35,489 nt of DNA from an uncultured Spartobacteria bacterium (GTDB lineage: Bacteria; Verrucomicrobiota; Verrucomicrobiia; Chthoniobacterales; Terrimicrobiaceae): assembly GCA_937960895.1 (NCBI GenBank), contig CALCJD010000118.1, forward strand, positions 1-35,489, in the 5' to 3' direction. The translations under genes and the position numbers were made by a program. How positions within the stretch are numbered: position 1 is the first letter of the stretch; every line of letters starts with the position of its first letter. This document shows, piece after piece, positions 17,136 through 26,702 of this stretch. Under the pieces are notes generated by a model, which saw only the letters and a program-made list of their open reading frames with translations, ran no database searches and was not told the DNA's origin.

Positions 17136-17519
17136 GCGGACACTACACCCGAAAAGGCTGAGTCTTGAACAGAAGCAAACGACGGGAAGGAAGCTGTTCC
17201 CGCATTTTGTCGGCGACGGCGCGGGGATTCGGGAACGTGACCACTCGCCGGTTTCCGTTCATGGGCCGCACGGGCCGGCCGCCGTCCGTGCGGGTTGCCC
17301 GGGCCGCGCCCCTTTGTTTTTTCTGCCGTGCTGATCGCGTTCCTTTGGCGCCTGGAGCCTTTTCCGGAATCCGCCACTGCGGCGGAGATCGACGCCGTCT
17401 TTCCCCGGGCGGGAACCCGTCCTGATCCGGCCGTCCCTCCGGGCAGACTGTTGCAACACGTTTGGGCGGTTTTTGCTTCTGGCCAAGCCGGCCAACCGGC
17501 TTAACTGTATCTTTTTCCC
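17136..17519. other. 384-bp divergent intergenic region
   Basis: This region contains the promoters of the GT87-like gene (minus) and the alkaline phosphatase (plus). An 8-bp hairpin, CCGCACGG (17266-17273) with CCGTGCGG (17286-17293), lies near the middle. A 7-bp inverted repeat, AAGCCGG-CCAA-CCGGCTT (17485-17502), lies just upstream of the alkaline phosphatase -10. A short frame with GTG or TTG starts (up to about 69 codons, ending 17504) has fairly GC-rich third positions in its first half but no recognisable homology. I do not call it a gene. Confidence 0.5.
17485..17513 (+). promoter_or_regulatory. Inverted repeat and -10 upstream of alkaline phosphatase
   Basis: The perfect 18-bp inverted repeat AAGCCGGCCAACCGGCTT (17485-17502) occupies the -35 position. 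It is followed by TATCTT (17508-17513), a -10 ending 6 nt before the ATG at 17520. No recognisable -35 exists, so expression may depend on an activator, or the repeat may be a repressor operator. It does not match the E. coli Pho box. Confidence 0.4.
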
Positions 17520-18926
17520 ATGTTTCAAAGTTGTGTAACCCTGGTCCGTGAGAAGTGTCGGAAGAGAATTTCGGTCTGGGCGGCATCGACCGCCTTCGGA
17601 ATGTGTGCCGCCGGATGGGGGATCCTCATGTTGGGCGGCTGCCAGCCCGCGAAGCCCGGGGACAAGGCCCCCAAGCTGGATGGCATCGTTCTTTTTATTT
17701 CCGACGGGACTTCGCAGGAATTGATTTCCGTGGCGCGCTACTATTCGCAGGGCGCGCGCGGCCGGCTGGCGCTCGAGGAGATGGCGCACTCGGCCTTCGT
17801 GCGGACGCCTTCGGCCAATAGCCTCGTGACGGACTCGAGCGCCGCCGCCACGGCCATTGCGCGCGGCATCAAGGTGGTGAATGGCGTGGTGGGAAAAGCC
17901 AGTGCGACAGATCCGGGGAATGCTCCCAGCATTCTCGACCTGGCCCGGAAGGCCGGCTGGTCCACGGGGGTGGTCAGCGATGATTCCCTGACCGGAGCCA
18001 CCCCCGCGTCGTTTCTTGTCGAAAACAACGCGCGGAGCGACAACTATGGCATTGCCGAAAAAATCGCGGATCAACTCGGCAAGCGGGCCGACGTGGCGTT
18101 GGGTGGAGGATCCAGGTATTTTACGGACGATGTCGATAATCCCGCCGTGTTTTATTTTCCCGGCGCGCGCCGGCAATCGCAGCGGGTGGAGGAAAAACTG
18201 CGGGAAAACGGCGTGCGGATTTTCAAAGATTGGGACGCCCTGAAAGAATATGCGGCCCGTCCGGACGACCGGCCGGTGATCGGGCTTTTTGCTCCCGGAG
18301 CATTTTCCTACTACGTGGATGGCGATCGGACGCTGCGCTTGAAAGACATGGTCGAACAGGCCGTCGCGATTCTGCGCGCGAAGAACCGTCCGTTTTTTCT
18401 CATGGTGGAAGCGGGATTGCCGGACAAGGCCTGTCACCAGAATCAAGCCAAGCGGGCGATCACCGAGGTTCTGGAGCTCGACGCGGCCATCGACTGGGTG
18501 CGGAAGAACCTCCCCAATGTCCTCGTGCTGGCCACAACGGACCACAACACCGCAGGCCTGACTTTTAACGGCTATCCTCCCATCGGGGCGCGGGGCGAGG
18601 CGCTGCTGGGCCCTGATCCTTCAAATCAGCGGCCGATTCTGACCTGGGCCAGCGGACCCGGTTTCGACCGGAAAAACACCCGCACCATCATTGCTCAGGA
18701 CCCCGGCAAGCCCTGGCGGGAAGTCATCGAACAGAGAACGCCCTCCAATCCCCACTACCGGCAGCCGGCGTTGATCGAAGGCCGGGCCGCGCTGCATTCC
18801 GGTGGCGATGTCTGGCTGCTCGCCGACGGCCCCGGGGCGGAAAAGGTTCACGGATACGTGGAAAACACGGACATCTTCCGCCTGATGGCCGAGGCCATCG
18901 AGGGAACCACACGCCCCTCGCCGTAA
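17520..18926 (+). CDS. Alkaline phosphatase (PhoA family), lipoprotein
   Basis: The 468-residue protein has a long N-region and a hydrophobic stretch ending in the lipobox LGGC (Cys41), so it is predicted to be a lipoprotein. The alkaline phosphatase core includes LFISDG (first metal Asp, residue 62), VTDSSAAATA with nucleophile Ser106, a metal-binding stretch VEAGLPDKACHQN, TTDHNTAGL with the Asp-His metal ligands, and HSGGDVWLLADGPGA with the last His. It hydrolyses phosphomonoesters outside the cytoplasm to release phosphate. The usual VEGGxIDHAxH block is altered to VEAGLPDKACH, so metal or substrate preference may differ. It is flanked by intergenic gaps of 384 and 296 bp and is probably monocistronic. 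Confidence 0.9.
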   Translation: MFQSCVTLVREKCRKRISVWAASTAFGMCAAGWGILMLGGCQPAKPGDKAPKLDGIVLFISDGTSQELISVARYYSQGARGRLALEEMAHSAFVRTPSANSLVTDSSAAATAIARGIKVVNGVVGKASATDPGNAPSILDLARKAGWSTGVVSDDSLTGATPASFLVENNARSDNYGIAEKIADQLGKRADVALGGGSRYFTDDVDNPAVFYFPGARRQSQRVEEKLRENGVRIFKDWDALKEYAARPDDRPVIGLFAPGAFSYYVDGDRTLRLKDMVEQAVAILRAKNRPFFLMVEAGLPDKACHQNQAKRAITEVLELDAAIDWVRKNLPNVLVLATTDHNTAGLTFNGYPPIGARGEALLGPDPSNQRPILTWASGPGFDRKNTRTIIAQDPGKPWREVIEQRTPSNPHYRQPALIEGRAALHSGGDVWLLADGPGAEKVHGYVENTDIFRLMAEAIEGTTRPSP

Positions 18927-19222
18927 GCCGCTCCGGATGACGCCGGACCCCGCCATGCGCCTGGCCCGACGGGACCAGCGCTATGTGCTTTTTTCCGCGG
19001 ATCACAGGGGCCGGATTTTCTCCGGCCGCGTGCACCATGCCCCCCTATCACACCGCGCCCGCCACGATCGGGCACTGGAGTTTCCGTCCGGCGGCGGCGT
19101 GCGCTTTTTCCGATCCCGGCGCCCGCCCGATGGACGTGCACGCCTGGCCGATCCGCTCGGTGGGGTGAAGGGGGGAAATCTTTTTGGACGCGGTGGGCAT
19201 TTTGTGATTACTTTGTAAAGAT
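18927..19222. other. 296-bp intergenic region after alkaline phosphatase
   Basis: A perfect 7-bp hairpin, GGCCGGA-TTTTC-TCCGGCC (19009-19027), lacks a T-tract and so is not a clear terminator. A 93-codon plus-strand frame (18937-19218) is Arg-rich, unlike known families, and drifts to AT-rich third positions at its end. I do not call it. The promoter of the VOC gene lies at the distal end. Confidence 0.4.
19184..19214 (+). promoter_or_regulatory. Predicted promoter for the VOC-brnT-brnA operon
   Basis: TTGGAC (19184-19189) and TACTTT (19209-19214) are separated by 19 nt, which is a long spacer. The -10 ends 8 nt before the ATG at 19223, the same layout seen at dnaE and thioredoxin. Confidence 0.35.
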
Positions 19223-19612
19223 ATGGTCAAGAAACTCCTACACACCCGTTACCGGGTGAGCGACCTTGAGAAGACGGTGAGTTTTTACCGCGATGTGCTG
19301 GGTCTGGAGGAGGTCAAACGCCACACCAGCGGCCGTGGATCGCAGCTGGTCTTTTTCAAGGCCCCCGGCAGCGAGGAATTGATCGAGATTTGCAAGTATG
19401 ACGGGAGCGGCCCCGTGGTGGTCGGTCCGGATCTCACGCACCTCGCCTTCGAAGTGGACGATCTCGAGGCGTTTGCCAAACACTCCGCCGCCCTGGGATA
19501 TCCGCTCACCGACGGCCCGCACACGGGCCCGAGCGGCTCCGTGATCGCCTTCATCGATGCGCCGGAAGGTTACGAGATCGAGCTGATTCAACCCGCGAAG
19601 AGGTCGGACTGA
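19223..19612 (+). CDS. VOC family protein, glyoxalase I-like
   Basis: The 129-residue protein has two beta-alpha-beta-beta-beta modules. It opens with LLHTRYRVSDLEKTVSFYRDVLGLEEVKR, very like lactoylglutathione lyase. The four metal ligands of the Ni/Zn glyoxalase I site are all in place: His7 (HTRYRV), Glu in ELIEICKY, His in THLAFEVDD and Glu in GYEIELIQ. Glyoxalase I isomerises the hemithioacetal of methylglyoxal and glutathione. A glyoxalase II-like enzyme is encoded at 1946-2557, so a complete pathway is conceivable. The stop codon overlaps the BrnT-like start by one base (TGATG), so translation is coupled. This is unusual company for a metabolic enzyme. Confidence 0.85.
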   Translation: MVKKLLHTRYRVSDLEKTVSFYRDVLGLEEVKRHTSGRGSQLVFFKAPGSEELIEICKYDGSGPVVVGPDLTHLAFEVDDLEAFAKHSAALGYPLTDGPHTGPSGSVIAFIDAPEGYEIELIQPAKRSD

Positions 19613-19893
19613 TGGAATTTGATTGGGGTTCCCATCCGGTTGACCTGGAAGTGAGTCCGAAGGAGATCGAGGAATCCTTCGAGGACCCCTTCAGCATCCG
19701 GCTGCTTCCCGATCTCGACGAATCCTCCGCCGGCGAGGCCCGGTATTTCATACTCGGAAAATCCGTTTCCGGCCGGGCGCTCTTCACGGTGTTTTGGACG
19801 GACGGCAAACGGTATCGGGTGATTTTTTCCCGGCCGATGACCGAGGCGGAACTCGGATTTTACGAGCGCAAGAATGCGGAACTGATCAATTGA
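19612..19893 (+). CDS. brnT: BrnT-like (DUF497) ribonuclease toxin
   Basis: The 93-residue protein matches the BrnT core: an FxW start (MEFDWG), the SFEDPFSIRLLPD helix-strand, ARYFILGKSVSGRALFTVFWTDG and KRYRVIFSRPMTEAELGFYE. BrnT toxins are small RelE-fold ribonucleases that inhibit translation. The N-terminal helix, where canonical BrnT has an NxxKHGxxF motif, is shortened here and lacks the Lys-His, so toxic activity is not certain. Gene order (toxin first, antitoxin 4 nt later) is the usual brnT-brnA order. It overlaps the VOC gene stop by one base. Confidence 0.75.
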   Translation: MEFDWGSHPVDLEVSPKEIEESFEDPFSIRLLPDLDESSAGEARYFILGKSVSGRALFTVFWTDGKRYRVIFSRPMTEAELGFYERKNAELIN

Positions 19894-19897
19894 AGCC

Positions 19898-20164
19898 ATG
19901 AGAGTTCTGACCAAATGGAGCGACGTGCCGCACTTTGCCTCCGACGAGGAGGAGGCGGCCTTCTGGAAGGAAACCTCGCTGGATGCCCGCCTGATGAACA
20001 TGTCGATGCTCAAGACGGACAACCGGGATTCCATCACCATCACGCTCCGCTTTGACCCCCGTATGCTGGCGCGCATCAAGCGCCTTGCCCGCTCCCGCTA
20101 CCTGAACTACCAGAGCATGATCAAGCAGTGGCTCAGCGAGCGGCTGGAGAAGGAACTCGGCTAG
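19898..20164 (+). CDS. brnA: BrnA/CopG-type ribbon-helix-helix antitoxin
   Basis: The 88-residue protein has the N-terminal toxin-binding segment typical of CopG_antitoxin/BrnA proteins (ASDEEEAAFWKE). The C-terminal ribbon-helix-helix DNA-binding part is ITITLRFDPRMLARIKRLAR followed by the helix YLNYQSMIKQWLSERLEKEL. In the family it neutralises BrnT and represses the operon. It starts 4 nt after the brnT stop, so the pair is co-translated. Because the operon begins with the VOC gene, autorepression would presumably control that gene as well. Confidence 0.8.
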   Translation: MRVLTKWSDVPHFASDEEEAAFWKETSLDARLMNMSMLKTDNRDSITITLRFDPRMLARIKRLARSRYLNYQSMIKQWLSERLEKELG

Positions 20165-20262
20165 GGGGCGGTCCCCCTTTGCCGCGCTTTTCCCCTGTTT
20201 TTCCCTCCCCGCCGGCCTTTTCCGCCGGACCTTCGCCGAAACGGACCTGCCAAAGGAGGCTC

Positions 20263-20290
20263 TTTACCTTTGACGCCGGCCGCGTAGGCT
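20263..20290 (+). promoter_or_regulatory. Candidate alaS promoter
   Basis: TTTACC (20263-20268), 16 nt spacer, TAGGCT (20285-20290), leaving a leader of about 16 nt before the ATG at 20313. A TTGACG at 20270-20275 is too close to this -10 to pair with it. Confidence 0.35.
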
Positions 20291-20312
20291 GTTCCCCTTT
20301 TCGTTTCGTGCC

Positions 20313-23087
<2,775 letters not shown>

Positions 23088-23122
23088 GGGTTTTCTCTCG
23101 AGCCGGGTTCGATGTTGATGTC

Positions 23123-23156
23123 GCCCACACTCCTGTGGGCGTGGCATCGCCATGCC
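23123..23156. repeat. Tandem palindromes, REP-like element or terminator after alaS
   Basis: Two adjacent hairpins: GCCCACA-CTCC-TGTGGGC (23123-23140, perfect 7 bp) and GGCAT-CGCC-ATGCC (23143-23156, perfect 5 bp). There is no T-tract. The paired-hairpin layout within a gene-free 233-bp gap resembles extragenic palindromic elements. It may also stabilise or end the alaS transcript. Copy number in the genome is unknown. Confidence 0.5.
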
Positions 23157-23282
23157 AAGAGGACGCCCCGGGAGGGGGCCAAAGGTGTGCCGATCCCATG
23201 GCCCGGCCCGCCGGGTCAGGAATCCCTTGGTTTGCCGCCCATGCGCTGGAGTGGCTGACGACGCTGATTCCCCGAATCCCGG

Positions 23283-23311
23283 TTGCCACTCCGCTGCGTT
23301 TCGGATGAAAG
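23283..23311 (+). promoter_or_regulatory. Predicted promoter of the alkylation repair gene, leaderless layout
   Basis: TTGCCA (23283-23288), 17 nt spacer, TGAAAG (23306-23311, weak), then 9 nt to the ATG at 23321. The spacing matches the pattern at several other genes here. Confidence 0.4.
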
Positions 23312-23320
23312 TGCCCGCGC

Positions 23321-24421
23321 ATGGCTGAGACCGAATATCCCGCGCTGAAGGAGATGTTTGACGCCGCGCGGTTCCGGCGGATTGCGAAGGACGTCGCGGC
23401 GGTTTATGCACGCTTTGATTCCCGCAGGTTTCTGGATCTTGCGCTTCGGGATCTGGAGAGTCTGAATCTGCTGCAGCGCCTGCGCCGGGTTTCGGAATGC
23501 CTGCGGGCGACGCTGCCGGACGATTATCTCAAGGCGCTCGCCATTCTTCGCAAACTGGCGCCGCGCACCGAGCCGGGTTTTGTTTCGCTGTTCCTGCCGG
23601 ACTTTGTCGGCGTTTACGGACTGGATCATTTTGACGAATCCCTCGATGCCCTCCGGGAGTTCACCCGCTTGGGTTCCTCCGAGTTTGGCATCCGTCCGTT
23701 TCTGCGCCGGGATTTGCATCGCACCCTCAGGGTGATGGAGGAATGGTCCCGCGACGAAGACGAACATGTACGCCGCCTGGCCAGCGAGGGATGCCGTCCG
23801 CGTCTCCCCTGGTCCTTTCGTCTCGACGCCCTCATTGCCGACCCGTCGCCGACCGCACGGGTCCTGGAAAATCTCAAGGCCGATCCGAGTCTCTATGTGC
23901 GGAAGTCGGTGGCGAATCACCTCAATGACATCACAAAGGATCATCCCGCCTGGGTGATGGACCGCGTGGAAAAATGGGATTCCGGGAACGCCCATACCGC
24001 CTGGATCGTCAAAAGGGCCTTGCGCAGCCTGATCAAGGCGGGAGACCGCCGGGCGCTTGCCATTGTTGGGGCGGGTCATGCGGCGGAAATCGGCGTCCGC
24101 GCCTTTCAGGTCACGCCGCGGCGCATCCGGCTCGGCGAGCGCCTCCAGATCGCTTTTCACTTTGTTTCCACGGCGAAGTCCTCGCAAAAGCTGGTCGTGG
24201 ATTATCGAATCCACTACGTCAAAAAATCCGGTGCGTCCTCGGTCAAGGTGTTCAAATGGAAGGAGTTGATCGTGCAACCGGGAGAGGTCGTCACTCTGAC
24301 CAAAAGTCAGTGGGTCAGGGATTACACCACCCGCAAACATCATCCGGGCAGACACTTCGTTGACGTGATGGTGAACGGGGCGCGTTTTGCGCAGGGAGAA
24401 TTCGTTCTCGAAATCCTGTAA
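23321..24421 (+). CDS. AlkC-type DNA alkylation repair protein with Ig-like domain
   Basis: The 366-residue protein is built of HEAT-like helical repeats over about residues 1-255. It has the AlkC/AlkD features EFGIRPFLRRD, WSRDEDEHVRRLASEG-RPRLPWSF and VRKSVANHLNDITKDHPAWV. These proteins excise N3- and N7-alkylpurines without base flipping. Residues about 265-366 form an additional beta-rich domain (FQVTPRRIRLGERLQIAFHF, VVDYRIHYVKKSG, FVDVMVNG), matching the C-terminal Ig-like domain that distinguishes the AlkC-beta subgroup from AlkC-alpha. The gene is followed after 52 bp by two co-oriented genes of unknown role that may belong to the same accessory group. Confidence 0.87.
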   Translation: MAETEYPALKEMFDAARFRRIAKDVAAVYARFDSRRFLDLALRDLESLNLLQRLRRVSECLRATLPDDYLKALAILRKLAPRTEPGFVSLFLPDFVGVYGLDHFDESLDALREFTRLGSSEFGIRPFLRRDLHRTLRVMEEWSRDEDEHVRRLASEGCRPRLPWSFRLDALIADPSPTARVLENLKADPSLYVRKSVANHLNDITKDHPAWVMDRVEKWDSGNAHTAWIVKRALRSLIKAGDRRALAIVGAGHAAEIGVRAFQVTPRRIRLGERLQIAFHFVSTAKSSQKLVVDYRIHYVKKSGASSVKVFKWKELIVQPGEVVTLTKSQWVRDYTTRKHHPGRHFVDVMVNGARFAQGEFVLEIL

Positions 24422-24435
24422 CTTCGAGGTTGGTT

Positions 24436-24464
24436 TTGACCTTTGAGGTCCGGCATCCTACGAA
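24436..24464 (+). promoter_or_regulatory. Predicted promoter of the 272-residue protein gene
   Basis: TTGACC (24436-24441), exactly 17 nt, TACGAA (24459-24464), then 9 nt to the ATG at 24474. No Shine-Dalgarno sequence. Confidence 0.45.
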
Positions 24465-24473
24465 GGGCTCATC

Positions 24474-25292
24474 ATGCATTTCCCAAAGTTCTGGGTTCTG
24501 GCACGGAAGGGCGGCATCGGTGCGTGGGGTTGGTCGGATGTTTCCCAGGCGGCCGCCCGGGCCGACGGGGACGCGCGGGTGGCCCGCATCGCCGCGTGGC
24601 TGGAAGCGGGCGGAAAGGAACCCCGAAATTCCTACGAATATGGCGACCGTCCGATGCGCGAACCCGTGCTGCATGAATTTGCGGGTCCGGAAGGCCGCGC
24701 GCAGGCCGCGGTCACAAGAAACAGCTACGGCTGCCTGGTGCTGAACACGGCGCAGGCTCTTTTTGTGGATGTGGACGAAAAACCCGCCGGAATTGGCGGG
24801 CTGCTGGGCGGATGGTTTGGCAGGCGGAAAACCTTTGAGGACTCCGTGAAGGAACAGTTGGAAAAATGGACGGCGGCCCATGAAGGCTGGGGATGGCGTG
24901 CTTATCGCACCAAGGCGGGCATGCGGCTGCTCGCAACCCACCGGCCGGTCTCGCCGGAGGATCCGCTTTGCGGGGAGGCCTTCCGGGAATTCCAGGCGGA
25001 CCGGCTTTATCAGAAGCTTTGCGTCAACCAGAAGTGCTTCCGGGCGCGCCTGACCCCCAAGCCGTGGCGCTGTGGGGTGAAGTGGCCGCCGACATCCTGG
25101 CCGTTTCCGAACCGGGAGGCGGAGGAGGCCTTTGTCCAATGGGAGGCGGCGTATCGCAGCAAGGCGGCGGCCTTTGCCGTTTGCCGGCTGATCGGCCATT
25201 TTGGCGCCGCGACGCCGCATGCCGAAATTGCGGAGCTGGTGGAGTTTCACGACCAGGCGACCGGCGCCCTTTCGGATCGTCCCCTGGCCTGA
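24474..25292 (+). CDS. Protein of unknown family
   Basis: The 272-residue soluble protein has no signal peptide and no membrane segment. I do not recognise a family. Visible features are a Trp/Gly-rich start (WVLARKGGIGAWGWSD), a segment VLNTAQALFVDVDEKP with an acidic VDVDE cluster, and a Gly-rich loop GIGGLLGGWFGRRKTF. Then come WGWRAYRTKAGMRLLATHRP and a Cys-containing block KLCVNQKCFRARLTPKPWRC with three cysteines that could bind metal. The alternation of YRTKAG-RLLATH with Arg/Lys-rich stretches is suggestive of a nucleic-acid- or nucleotide-related protein, but this is speculative. Codon use is like its neighbours, supporting a real gene. It is followed after 5 nt by the DUF1801/OmdA gene, so the pair is an operon. 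Confidence 0.75.
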   Translation: MHFPKFWVLARKGGIGAWGWSDVSQAAARADGDARVARIAAWLEAGGKEPRNSYEYGDRPMREPVLHEFAGPEGRAQAAVTRNSYGCLVLNTAQALFVDVDEKPAGIGGLLGGWFGRRKTFEDSVKEQLEKWTAAHEGWGWRAYRTKAGMRLLATHRPVSPEDPLCGEAFREFQADRLYQKLCVNQKCFRARLTPKPWRCGVKWPPTSWPFPNREAEEAFVQWEAAYRSKAAAFAVCRLIGHFGAATPHAEIAELVEFHDQATGALSDRPLA

Positions 25293-25297
25293 GACTT

Positions 25298-25909
25298 ATG
25301 GACTGCTCGACGCCGCGAACCCGAAATCCGGATCTGTGGCTGGAATCCCGTCCGGAATTTTCCCGTTCCCTGTGCGCGCAATTGCGGGAATGGATTCATC
25401 GCTGGGAGCCCGATCTGACGGAATCCATCAAGTGGAACATGCTGTGTTTTACCGGACGCAAACTGGTTTGCGGAATCAGCGGTTGCCAAAAGCACGTTGC
25501 CCTGAGCTTCTTTCGGGGAGTGGAACTGCCCGATCCCGCCGGCCTCTTTTGGGGCGGGGAAAACAACACGTCCATTCGGAGCATCCGCCTCACCACCCTC
25601 GAGGGATTTTCCCCGGAGGCGCTGCGCAAACTGCTTCGTGCGGCGGTGAATTTGGATTTGGACCCCGACCGTCCGCCGCTGCCACCGCGCCGGCGGGATC
25701 CCCTGCCGATGCCGACGGAGCTGGCGGAGGCGCTGAGCGCAAACCGGAAGGCCGCGGCGGGTTTTGCGAATCTGGCCCCCACCTACCGGCGCGAATACAT
25801 CGTCTGGATTTCCTCGGCCAAGCGGGACGAGACCCGGCGGAAACGGCTCGCCGAAACGATCGCCGCGCTCGGGCGCGGTTTGAAATGGATCGATCGGAAA
25901 AAGGCATGA
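25298..25909 (+). CDS. DUF1801-OmdA (YdeI/OmpD-associated) fusion protein
   Basis: The 203-residue protein has two modules. Residues about 10-115 resemble DUF1801 (YdhG-like, IKWNMLCFTGRKLVCGISGCQKHVALSFFRG). Residues about 135-200 form the OmdA/YdeI helical module (LAEALSANRKAAAGFANLAPTYRREYIVWISSAKRDETRRKRL). The OmdA module is named after Salmonella OmpD-associated proteins and is annotated as bacteriocin-protection; its biochemistry is not settled. The start is the ATG at 25298, 5 nt after the upstream stop. The frame stays open far upstream but overlaps that gene. No terminator follows. Confidence 0.82.
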   Translation: MDCSTPRTRNPDLWLESRPEFSRSLCAQLREWIHRWEPDLTESIKWNMLCFTGRKLVCGISGCQKHVALSFFRGVELPDPAGLFWGGENNTSIRSIRLTTLEGFSPEALRKLLRAAVNLDLDPDRPPLPPRRRDPLPMPTELAEALSANRKAAAGFANLAPTYRREYIVWISSAKRDETRRKRLAETIAALGRGLKWIDRKKA

Positions 25910-26269
25910 CACCGCGCCTCCGGGTTTTGCAGGCGAAGTCGGAAGCGGGTCGCGACGGCGAATTGGCGGAACGCAAACGGGGTCGGGGCGCCACCGCACC
26001 GGAATGTTGGTCAAATCCCCGGCGCGGTCCGGTCTGATTCTGGAGAAAAGTCGTGGGAACGGAGGATGGGAGCGCGGCTGGTATGGTGGGCGATGTCGCG
26101 TCTTTTCCGGGGAGGGGGAGGTGATGCCGAAAGGCGCGTCCGACCGGACGGACTGGGATTTCCGCGGCGATCCGGCCTGCGCCCTGTCGCTTCTCCTCGG
26201 GAGGCGCGGAAATGGCGGCGGCGCGAGCGGGAACGGCGAGGCGGGAGGCGGCCCGGCGTGGCCGGCCTG
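25910..26269. other. 360-bp gene-free region between convergent genes
   Basis: Lies between convergent genes. It is purine-rich in its second half (many GGAGG/GGCGG runs). It has overlapping open frames without homology, no strong hairpin with a T-tract, and no start context that stands out. Nothing supportable is seen. Confidence 0.5.
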
Positions 26270-26614
26270 TTATTTCCAGCGTGTTTCGGGATGGAGGTTC
26301 ACTTCCTCCGGTTTCACATCGAAGCCGCAGGACTGCATGAGATAGGCCACGCCTTCCGGGCTTTCCATGGTCTGGCGCAGACTGCTGGCAAAGATCTCGA
26401 TGTATTCCTTGTAGCTATCGAGGGCGAGGCGTCCGGCGGCGAAATGTTCCGCCAGTTGCTGGTCGTGGTTCTCGATGAGATCAAAGAGCGCCCGGCGCAG
26501 GCGGGCCCGCATCACGGGGTCGATGACAACGCGAAAGGGACTGGCGGCGGGATCGGCCGGTACCGGTTCGTTGGTCAGGTCAAACGTCAACGGCACGGGA
26601 GATGAGTCATTCAT
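26270..26614 (-). CDS. Small protein of unknown function
   Basis: The 114-residue soluble protein is mostly helical and acidic. An N-terminal strand (PLTFDLTNEPV) is followed by helices ARLRRALFDLIENHDQQLAEHFAAG and SYKEYIEIFASSLRQTMESPEGVAYLMQSCGFDVKPEEVNL. I do not recognise the family and see no catalytic motif. A promoter with a good -10 lies directly upstream, and third-position GC content fits the genome, so I regard it as real. It lies 88 bp downstream of yebC on the same strand, separated by a hairpin. Two ATGs are available (26614 and 26610); only the first is in frame. Confidence 0.7.
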   Translation of the reverse strand: MNDSSPVPLTFDLTNEPVPADPAASPFRVVIDPVMRARLRRALFDLIENHDQQLAEHFAAGRLALDSYKEYIEIFASSLRQTMESPEGVAYLMQSCGFDVKPEEVNLHPETRWK

Positions 26615-26623
26615 GAGTCGGAG

Positions 26624-26651
26624 AATTTAACAGGTCGGGGACGCGGCCCAA
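26624..26651 (-). promoter_or_regulatory. Predicted promoter of the 114-residue protein gene, leaderless layout
   Basis: On the minus strand, TTGGGC (26646-26651), 16 nt, TAAATT (26624-26629), then 9 nt to the ATG at 26614. The -35 overlaps the foot of the hairpin at 26642-26672. Confidence 0.5.
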
Positions 26652-26672
26652 TCCCTTTTGCATCGGGCCGCG
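26642..26672 (-). terminator. GC-rich hairpin after yebC, possible terminator
   Basis: CGCGGCCC (26642-26649) and GGGCCGCG (26665-26672) form a perfect 8-bp stem around a 15-nt loop, 31 bp after the yebC stop. There is no T-tract on either strand, so it may be a weak terminator or an RNA end-stabiliser. Confidence 0.35.
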
Positions 26673-26702
26673 CCCTGTTCCCGTGGTCGGGACCGGATGG
26701 GG

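Noticed and set aside
17295..17504. 69-codon frame upstream of alkaline phosphatase
   Set aside because: Only TTG or GTG starts, no homology, and it runs into the palindrome next to the promoter. Partial GC-rich third positions are not enough.
18937..19218. 93-codon plus-strand frame after alkaline phosphatase
   Set aside because: Arg-rich, no family match, third-position composition drifts at its end, and it overlaps the promoter of the next gene.
26004..26605. Plus-strand frames of 113 and 179 codons around 26004-26605
   Set aside because: Gly/Arg-rich with no homology; the second half is antisense to the better supported 114-residue protein.
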